Part shown: positions 4,332 through 8,943 of the stretch, one piece after another
Numbering within the stretch: the first letter of the stretch is position 1
Layout: the number at the start of each line of letters is the position of its first letter
Assembly: GCA_009392075.1 (NCBI GenBank)
Contig: VFHG01000055.1
Coordinates: forward strand, 1 to 8,943
Source: SAR202 cluster bacterium
Lineage (GTDB): Bacteria; Chloroflexota; Dehalococcoidia; UBA3495
Length of the DNA stretch: 8,943 nucleotides
Direction of reading: 5' to 3'
Notes under the pieces: generated by a model
The model's input: the letters and a program-made list of their open reading frames with translations, nothing else
What the model was told of the DNA's origin: nothing
The model's database searches: none
Program-made: the position numbers and the translations under genes

Positions 4332-5630
4332 TTAATCTCCGGCGGCAGCCGCTGTTGATAGCGGTGTTTGGTAACGGGCAGAGTATTTACGCTCCCTGAC
4401 GCTGAATGCCGAGATGGCGGCCGGGAACAAGAGCGCTCCACCGATGGCGAACGGCAGGGTGTAGGAACCGGTGATGTCGAACAGCAGGCCCGCGGCCAAG
4501 ATGCTCACGAATGAACCTACCTGATGGCATAGGAAGGAGATACCGGAGATCGTCGCCAGTGCCCGTAATCCATAGACATCAGCGGTCAGGGAAGTGGTCA
4601 GAGGCACGCTGGCGATCCATGAGAACCCAGCCAACAGCGCAAATATCCAGACGCCCGTGGCGCCGGGGAATAGCAGTAAGAAGATAAAGGCGATCCCGCG
4701 TAGGACATAAACGGCGGCCAGCAGGTTTTTACGCCCGAACCTATCGCCAAGGAAGCCCGCCCCAAGTCCTCCCACCACGTTGAGCGCCATCATCACGCCG
4801 AATGCGAGAGCGGCTAGAGTCCCAGACAAACCCTGGCCGATAGCGTACGGAACGAAATGGGCTGCAATCATGCCCGTGGTGATACCACAAACAGTATAGG
4901 CCGCGGAGATTTGCCACATGGGCCAAGAGCGGAAAGACTCAGACCATTTTTCAACCTCGATCGGCCCCCGTTTCCTCTCAAGTTTATTGGCCGGGGTGGC
5001 CTCTTCCGTGTCCCCGTCCGGTTGAAGGCCCATGTCTGCCGGGTCGTTCCGGATGAAGAAATACACCATGGGCAAGGCCAGGACCAGAATTATCAGACCC
5101 AGCGCAGCCCAAGTCACCCGCCAACTGGTCGCCTGCAACAAGAACATACCGAAAGGCACCAGCGTAAGGCCGCCCAAAGATGCACCCGCCACATTGATCC
5201 CCAGCGCCGTTGACCGTCTACGGTGGAACCACTTTGCCAGGAGCGCCATGGTGTTGGTTACCGACGCGCCGCTCATGGCGGTGGAAAGTAGGATCCCGAA
5301 CACAAAGAATAAGAAAAGGTAGTTGAACGTGAGACTGAGGGACGCCGTGGCAAGTCCGGCGATGACCAGTCCAACCATGATGACCGTGCGGCCACTGAAC
5401 TGGTCGAACAACCGGCCCACGAAGGGCTGGGTTAGGCCATTGACCAGAAAGCCCGTGCCCACGGCAGATGACAGCATGAACCGGGACCAGCCGAATTCTT
5501 CTTCTAAGGGAATGATGAAGATTCCGAAGCTGCTTCGAGCGCCCGTGGTCACGAACGCGACGAACACCGTGGCGGCACACACATACCAACCAAAATAGAG
5601 CGGTGCTTTTGCCTTTTCGGTTGAACTCAT
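4332..5630 (-). CDS. MFS permease, OFA/monocarboxylate-type (paralog 1)
   Basis: A complete 432-residue major facilitator with the hydrophobic pattern of 12 membrane helices. The opening YFGWYVCAATVFVAFVTTG with FGIFIIPLEEEFGWSR is typical of the oxalate/formate antiporter and monocarboxylate transporter-like MFS group. The signature loop between helices 2 and 3 is GRLFDQFSGR (72-81), and the related loop in the second half is GDRFGRKN (295-302). A charged cytoplasmic loop of about 35 residues joins the two halves (196-230). The substrate is probably a small carboxylate or related organic anion, inferred only from the family. It is strongly similar to the adjacent permease: by hand count 63 of the first 100 residues are identical without gaps. 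Start ATG at 5630 with only a weak Shine-Dalgarno (TAGG). Its upstream gap of 133 bp holds its own promoter-like element, and a small membrane protein starts right after its stop. Confidence 0.9.
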   Translation of the reverse strand: MSSTEKAKAPLYFGWYVCAATVFVAFVTTGARSSFGIFIIPLEEEFGWSRFMLSSAVGTGFLVNGLTQPFVGRLFDQFSGRTVIMVGLVIAGLATASLSLTFNYLFLFFVFGILLSTAMSGASVTNTMALLAKWFHRRRSTALGINVAGASLGGLTLVPFGMFLLQATSWRVTWAALGLIILVLALPMVYFFIRNDPADMGLQPDGDTEEATPANKLERKRGPIEVEKWSESFRSWPMWQISAAYTVCGITTGMIAAHFVPYAIGQGLSGTLAALAFGVMMALNVVGGLGAGFLGDRFGRKNLLAAVYVLRGIAFIFLLLFPGATGVWIFALLAGFSWIASVPLTTSLTADVYGLRALATISGISFLCHQVGSFVSILAAGLLFDITGSYTLPFAIGGALLFPAAISAFSVRERKYSARYQTPLSTAAAAGD

Positions 5631-5671
5631 CGGAACCTAAAGGGCGTTTGGTGCGCTGAATCCAGTCATTC

Positions 5672-5691
5672 CTGACAACAATGGTTATCAG
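5672..5691. promoter_or_regulatory. Hairpin/possible operator at the predicted start of the paralog 1 transcript
   Basis: CTGACAAC (5672-5679), AATG loop, GTTATCAG (5684-5691). On the minus-strand RNA it forms an 8-bp stem with one G-U pair. It lies immediately downstream of the predicted transcription start (near 5692). A DNA-binding repressor site or a 5' protective hairpin are both possible. Confidence 0.4.
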
Positions 5692-5698
5692 TCGGCGC

Positions 5699-5707
5699 AT
5701 CATACCA
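5699..5707 (-). promoter_or_regulatory. Putative extended -10 promoter for MFS paralog 1
   Basis: The minus strand reads TGGTATGAT: an extended -10 with TATGAT (5 of 6). No good -35 is seen 17 bp upstream. It would give a leader of about 60 nt before the ATG at 5630 and let the second permease be expressed apart from the first. Confidence 0.4.
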
Positions 5708-5763
5708 CTGCTGGCAACCTAGGAGTTGGTCCGGTCGAGATTAGTTACCTCTGATTAGGCCGG

Positions 5764-7068
5764 TCAATCGCCAGCGGCGGCCGTGGAGACCGCGATTTGG
5801 TAGCGGGCTGAGTATTTGCGCTCTTTGATGCTAAATGCAGATATGGCAGCAGGGAACAGAAGCACCCCGACGATGGCAAACGGCAAAACATAGGAACCGG
5901 TGATGTCGAAGAGGAGCCCGGCCAAGAGAACGCTGCCGAAACCGCCAAATTGGTGGAACATGAACGTTATCCCAGAAATGGTCCCCATGGCCTTTAATCC
6001 GTACACATCTGCAGTGAGCGAAGAGGTCAAAGGAAGGGTAGCCACCCAAGAAAAACCGGCGATGCTGGCGAAAATCCATAGACCAGCAACCGAATCTACA
6101 GTAAGAAGAACTATGTAGGCTATGCCCCTCATAAAATAGACCAGCGCCAACCAGTTCTTGGTGCCGCCAATCTTGTCTGCAAGCAGCCCGGCACCCAGAG
6201 CGCCGATGATGTTGAGACCCATCATGTAGCCGAAAATGGTCGCCGCGGTTGTGCCGGAGATTCCCCGGTCCTCGATGGCGAAAGGGATGAAATGCACTGA
6301 AAGCACGAAGGTGGTGGTGCCGCAGACGAAGTATGAGCCAGCCATCTGCCATATCGGCGCTGACTTGAACGACTCACGCCAGGTTTCAACTTCCAAGGGG
6401 CCTTTCAGTTCACGGCGGCGAGGGTTGGCCCCGTCCTCTGATGATGAAGGGTCGCCATCAGGATTGAGACCCATATCAGAAGGCCTTTCTCGAATGAAGA
6501 AATATGCCAGAGGCAACGATGTGAGGACGATGATGCCCAAACCGATCCACGCCACGCGCCAACTAGTGGCCTGGAGCAGATACATGGAGAACGGGACCAT
6601 GATCAGCCCGCCCAACGATAGGGCGGCGGAGTTGATGCTGATAGCAGTTGCGCGCCGGCGCTTGAACCAACGGGACATCAAAGCGGCAGTGTTGGATAGG
6701 GCCGGACCTGCTTGGGCCATCGATGCGATAAATCCAAACATGAAGACTAGGAACAAGATGTGGAAAGTTAGAGAGAGGAGAATCGTTGATATCCCCAGGA
6801 CCAACAGGCCGGTGATAATCACTTTACGGCCACCGGTCCGGTCAAATAATTGGCCCATGAATGGTTGGATGATACCGTTAACGAGGACACCGAGAGCCGC
6901 GGCGATCGAGACAGTGAACCGGCTCCAGCCGAACTCCTCGCTCATCGGTATGACAAACACGCCGAAGCTGTTGCGGGCGCCGATGGATACAAATCCGATG
7001 AATACGGTGGCGGCACATACGTACCAGCCGAAGTAGAGCGGTTTCTTAGTTGTTTCGGTGGATTGCAT
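5764..7068 (-). CDS. MFS permease, OFA/monocarboxylate-type (paralog 2)
   Basis: A complete 434-residue 12-helix major facilitator, the tandem paralog of the next gene. The opening YFGWYVCAATVFIGFVSIG, the loop 2-3 signature GQLFDRTGGR (72-81), the stretch MYLLQATSWRVAW, and the tail LLFDITGSYVLPFAI with KERKYSARYQ match the other copy closely. The two align without gaps over at least the first 180 residues and then differ in the central loop, here containing SSSEDGANPRRREL. The loop in the second half (LADKIGGTKN) has lost the Arg found in paralog 1 (GDRFGRKN). The substrate is likely a carboxylate or similar anion, by family only. ATG at 7068-7066 is preceded by AGGA with a 4-nt spacer. It follows the DinB-like gene by 155 bp containing inverted repeats. 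Confidence 0.9.
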   Translation of the reverse strand: MQSTETTKKPLYFGWYVCAATVFIGFVSIGARNSFGVFVIPMSEEFGWSRFTVSIAAALGVLVNGIIQPFMGQLFDRTGGRKVIITGLLVLGISTILLSLTFHILFLVFMFGFIASMAQAGPALSNTAALMSRWFKRRRATAISINSAALSLGGLIMVPFSMYLLQATSWRVAWIGLGIIVLTSLPLAYFFIRERPSDMGLNPDGDPSSSEDGANPRRRELKGPLEVETWRESFKSAPIWQMAGSYFVCGTTTFVLSVHFIPFAIEDRGISGTTAATIFGYMMGLNIIGALGAGLLADKIGGTKNWLALVYFMRGIAYIVLLTVDSVAGLWIFASIAGFSWVATLPLTSSLTADVYGLKAMGTISGITFMFHQFGGFGSVLLAGLLFDITGSYVLPFAIVGVLLFPAAISAFSIKERKYSARYQIAVSTAAAGD

Positions 7069-7090
7069 GAATTCCTAGATTAGTTAGTAA

Positions 7091-7109
7091 GGGAGCTTTC
7101 CTGGCTCCC
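7091..7109. repeat. GC-rich 6-bp hairpin in the leader of MFS paralog 2
   Basis: GGGAGC (7091-7096) and GCTCCC (7104-7109) enclose a 7-nt loop. On the minus strand it lies 14 nt upstream of the AGGA ribosome binding site. The following sequence (TTACTAACTA) is only mildly T-rich. It may act as a weak terminator after the DinB-like gene or as a leader structure. Confidence 0.4.
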
Positions 7110-7119
7110 AATGATTTGC

Positions 7120-7147
7120 AATGTAGTTACGCCAATCATATCACCAA
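7120..7147 (-). promoter_or_regulatory. Weak putative promoter for MFS paralog 2
   Basis: On the minus strand TTGGTG (7147-7142) and TACATT (7125-7120) are 16 bp apart. Each matches consensus at only three or four positions. It is noted mainly because the inverted-repeat arms at 7126-7133 and 7162-7169 lie in its spacer and just upstream of its -35. Confidence 0.25.
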
Positions 7148-7169
7148 ATCTGCGCACAGTAGGCGTAAC
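7126..7169. promoter_or_regulatory. 8-bp inverted repeat, candidate regulator-binding sites
   Basis: GTTACGCC (7126-7133) and its exact inverse GGCGTAAC (7162-7169) are separated by 28 bp, so their centres are 36 bp apart. They lie in the 155-bp gap before MFS paralog 2. Two half-sites at about 3.4 helical turns would suit a dimeric regulator or paired operators. No regulator gene is in the window. Confidence 0.4.
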
Positions 7170-7223
7170 AGCCCTATTAAAGCTCTATAGATTCAATGCG
7201 GGAAAGGAAAGAATGGTTGCGGA

Positions 7224-8060
7224 TCATCGGGATAGCCAGGCGGCAAACTCGTCGCTCGACCCGGATCCAGCGCTTAACGAGAGCCTGCCGTCGGCCAAAA
7301 CTTCACTTGGTTTCAGACGGCCCCAAACCAATAGCGCTAAAACATCAGCGTCACATGTCAGCGTCGCAGTTGGCTCTCCCGAAGCGTCTTCGACCCGGTT
7401 CTCCTGGTCTCCGGTGACAACATCCTTCCGGAGTTCGGCGGCCCCAATGGTCACGAACCGGTAGTGGCCAGAAGCCTGCGATGGCTTGAAATCTGCCAGA
7501 CCGATGCTGTTTAACCAGACGGTTAGCCGGTCCAAGACCACGGCAACGCAATCTGACGAAAGCCCCGCCTGCGGGTCCGATGGGAAGCGGATGTCCCAGG
7601 AGTGGATTACAACTTCGCTGATGCGAGTGGTGACGTAGGTTGATGCCGGTTGAAGCGCCCTGAAACTCCAACATTCTTTGTCCCAATCGTCGTCTTCCAT
7701 ACTGGCGAATATCCCGGTCAGACGGTCAACGCTGGAAGCGAATGCGTCCGGCAACTGTGCACCGGCCGAGCAATTATATTCCTTGGCCATGCTGGCTATG
7801 AGGCCGGGAAGTTCCGGAAGAGGAAGGGTCCCGATCTCGGGAAGGCCCTGCGGAGCGGTGGTGATGCCGGCCCGGCCTTGGGAGATGGCGTCGGCAAAAA
7901 ACTCGGCGGCCCAGCCGAGGTGGCCGATCACATCGCCAACCGTCCAGCCTTCACAAGGGCTATCCAGACTCCACTGTTCAGGGCCGGTGCCGCGGACATA
8001 TTCTTTGAGCCGGCCGGTCTCGGCCGTGATCAGTTTTATCCCCTCGGCAGTCGAGACCAT
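7224..8060 (-). CDS. DinB-fold, maleylpyruvate isomerase (MDMPI)-like family protein
   Basis: A complete 278-residue protein of the TIGR03086/MDMPI_N type. The N-terminal four-helix DinB-like domain has the hallmark SPCEGWTVGDVIGHLGW (34-50) and the second block EVVIHSWDIR (149-158). His47, Glu149 and His153 occupy the places of the His-Glu-His metal site known in mycothiol-dependent maleylpyruvate isomerase. The C-terminal domain (about 195-278) resembles the small MDMPI_C/SCP2-like module (LTCDADVLALLVWGRLKP, then DGRLSLS). Known members are metal-dependent, often thiol-cofactor-dependent, isomerases or transferases, but most are uncharacterised, so the reaction here is open. The ATG is preceded by GAGGAG four bases away. 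It starts 22 bp after the stop of the flavoprotein gene, so the two are very likely one transcript. Confidence 0.85.
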   Translation of the reverse strand: MVSTAEGIKLITAETGRLKEYVRGTGPEQWSLDSPCEGWTVGDVIGHLGWAAEFFADAISQGRAGITTAPQGLPEIGTLPLPELPGLIASMAKEYNCSAGAQLPDAFASSVDRLTGIFASMEDDDWDKECWSFRALQPASTYVTTRISEVVIHSWDIRFPSDPQAGLSSDCVAVVLDRLTVWLNSIGLADFKPSQASGHYRFVTIGAAELRKDVVTGDQENRVEDASGEPTATLTCDADVLALLVWGRLKPSEVLADGRLSLSAGSGSSDEFAAWLSR

Positions 8061-8064
8061 GATT

Positions 8065-8070
8065 CTCCTC
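8065..8070 (-). promoter_or_regulatory. Ribosome binding site of the DinB-like gene
   Basis: The minus strand reads GAGGAG with a 4-nt spacer to the ATG at 8060. It lies in the 22-bp gap after the flavoprotein stop and confirms the start. Confidence 0.8.
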
Positions 8071-8082
8071 GTTGCTTGTTTA

Positions 8083-8943
8083 TTAGCTTTTTAGCGCCTT
8101 GGCGTCTCTCCCGGCGCTGGTGCCGGACAGCTTGCCGAAGACCATGCCCGCCGATAGACCGGAGCCGCCGGGATAGTTGTGGTAGAACAGACCGCCGACC
8201 ATCTCACCGGCGGCATAGAGGCCGGGGATAGGCTCCTGGCTGTTGGTGACGATCTGTCCGCGGTTGTTTATCCTAACGCCGCCAAACGTGAAACTGATGC
8301 CGCAGGTTACAGCGTAGCCGGTGTAGGGTGGGGTGTCGATGAGTTCGGCCCAGTTGCTCTTGGGTGGGGTGATGCCCACGGTGTTCCGGCCGTCTTTGAT
8401 CGTTGGGTTGTAAGGGATATCGGTCTGCACTGCCGCGTTGTATTCCTCGATGGTTTTGACGAAGCCGGCTGGGTCGATATCCAACCGTTCGGCCAGTTCT
8501 TCCAGGGTGTCGGCCTTGGCCATCGTTACCTGATCGATGTGGTACTCGTCGCGGAGCAGGTGTTTGACCTTTTCATCGAAAATATGGAATCCTAAGCCCT
8601 GTGGCTGAGTCAGATAGGCGCGGCCGAACTTGACGTAGGTGTAGTTTCGGAAGTCTTCGCCCTCGTCCAAGAACCGCTCGCCGTTGATGTTCACGATCAG
8701 GCCAAAGGGGTATGAGTGCTTCTGGTAAAGCTCGGTAATGGTGCGGTCCCCGAAGGCCGGGGCGTTCATGTCCCAGGCCACGGCGTGGCAACTGCTGTAG
8801 TGGCCGTGGGATTGGGCGCCGATGTCCAGGGCCATCTTGATGCCGTCACCGGTGTTGTAGGGGATGCCCCTGACCTTTACGTTTTCCCAACCTGGACCCA
8901 GGTAGCGGCTGCGCATCTCAGCATTGGCTTCGAACCCTCCGGC
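8083..8943 (-). CDS. FAD-dependent oxidoreductase, fumarate reductase/tricarballylate dehydrogenase-like (5' partial)
   Basis: 286 residues of the C-terminal part are visible. The frame runs off the right edge, and the nine codons before the first internal ATG (AGGFEANAE) are clearly family sequence, so that ATG is not the start. Family blocks in order: GGFEANAEMRSRYLGPGW (2-19), YNTGDGIKMALDIGAQ (29-44), SCHAVAWDMNAP (51-62), HSYPFGLIVNINGERFLDEG (76-95), FRNYTYVKFGR (98-108), PPKSNWAE (193-200), the capping segment VTCGISFTFGGVRIN (212-226), GLYAAGE (241-247, FAD-binding), and NYPGGSGL (256-263). This pattern matches the TcuA/fumarate-reductase flavoprotein superfamily. These enzymes hold FAD and oxidise or reduce a C-C bond next to carboxylates. 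The N-terminal Rossmann GxGxxG lies outside. It is the first visible gene of the leftward cluster; its pairing with permeases hints at catabolism of an organic acid. Confidence 0.9.
   Translation of the reverse strand, partial: AGGFEANAEMRSRYLGPGWENVKVRGIPYNTGDGIKMALDIGAQSHGHYSSCHAVAWDMNAPAFGDRTITELYQKHSYPFGLIVNINGERFLDEGEDFRNYTYVKFGRAYLTQPQGLGFHIFDEKVKHLLRDEYHIDQVTMAKADTLEELAERLDIDPAGFVKTIEEYNAAVQTDIPYNPTIKDGRNTVGITPPKSNWAELIDTPPYTGYAVTCGISFTFGGVRINNRGQIVTNSQEPIPGLYAAGEMVGGLFYHNYPGGSGLSAGMVFGKLSGTSAGRDAKALKS

Noticed and set aside
4326..4334. Programmed readthrough of the MFS TAA as the main expression mode of the small membrane protein
   Set aside because: TAA is the strongest stop, no SECIS-like or readthrough structure is evident, and a TTG start plus translational coupling explains the layout. 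Kept only as a minor alternative.
6236..7036. 266-codon plus-strand frame
   Set aside because: It lies wholly opposite MFS paralog 2, whose reading is unmistakable. The antisense composition (rich in R, P, T, M, N) is that of a shadow frame.
8083..8916. Taking the ATG at 8916 as the start of the flavoprotein
   Set aside because: The frame continues to the window edge with conserved family residues (GGFEANAE) before that Met, so the gene is truncated by the window.

Overview
The window reads as a bacterial chromosomal segment of moderately high GC. The gene mix resembles free-living heterotrophs such as marine SAR202-type Chloroflexota: a PuuE-like deacetylase, a cytosolic S9 peptidase, OFA/MCT-like MFS permeases, a DinB/maleylpyruvate-isomerase-fold protein and a tricarballylate-dehydrogenase-like flavoprotein. 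That taxonomic guess is inference from gene content and impression only; no rRNA, tRNA, CRISPR array or insertion sequence was seen.

Layout. (1) 1-230, plus strand: the C-terminal tail of a SAM-dependent methyltransferase of the ArsM (arsenite methyltransferase)-like type, entering from the left. Its reading frame is interrupted by a TGA exactly where the family carries its conserved Cys (GC-I/L-xGAL motif). The TGA is followed at the right distance by a perfect 7-bp stem with a TGGAA loop, as in bacterial selenocysteine insertion elements. It is therefore most simply read as a selenoprotein. (2) 254-1156, minus: PuuE-like polysaccharide deacetylase. It is divergent from (3) 1287-3257, plus: an S9 acylaminoacyl-peptidase-type oligopeptidase; the two share a short intergenic region with back-to-back promoters. 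(4) 3258-3678: no confident gene, but an unusual density of inverted repeats, two terminators facing the minus strand, and an orphan minus-strand reading frame that may be a gene remnant. (5) 3679-8943, minus: a same-strand gene train transcribed right to left. It comprises a partial FAD-dependent dehydrogenase, a DinB-fold MDMPI-like protein, two tandem paralogous MFS permeases, a one-helix membrane protein starting 6 nt after the second permease, and a 61-residue acidic protein with its own promoter.

How they may work together. The flavoprotein and DinB-like gene lie 22 bp apart and are probably co-transcribed. Two MFS carriers of the OFA/MCT class follow, which suggests uptake and oxidation of a small carboxylate or related organic acid. 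An 8-bp inverted repeat upstream of the first permease, and a hairpin at the predicted transcription start of the second, suggest that each transporter can be controlled separately. The deacetylase-like hydrolase and the oligopeptidase fit a scavenging lifestyle but are not obviously linked to the transport cluster.
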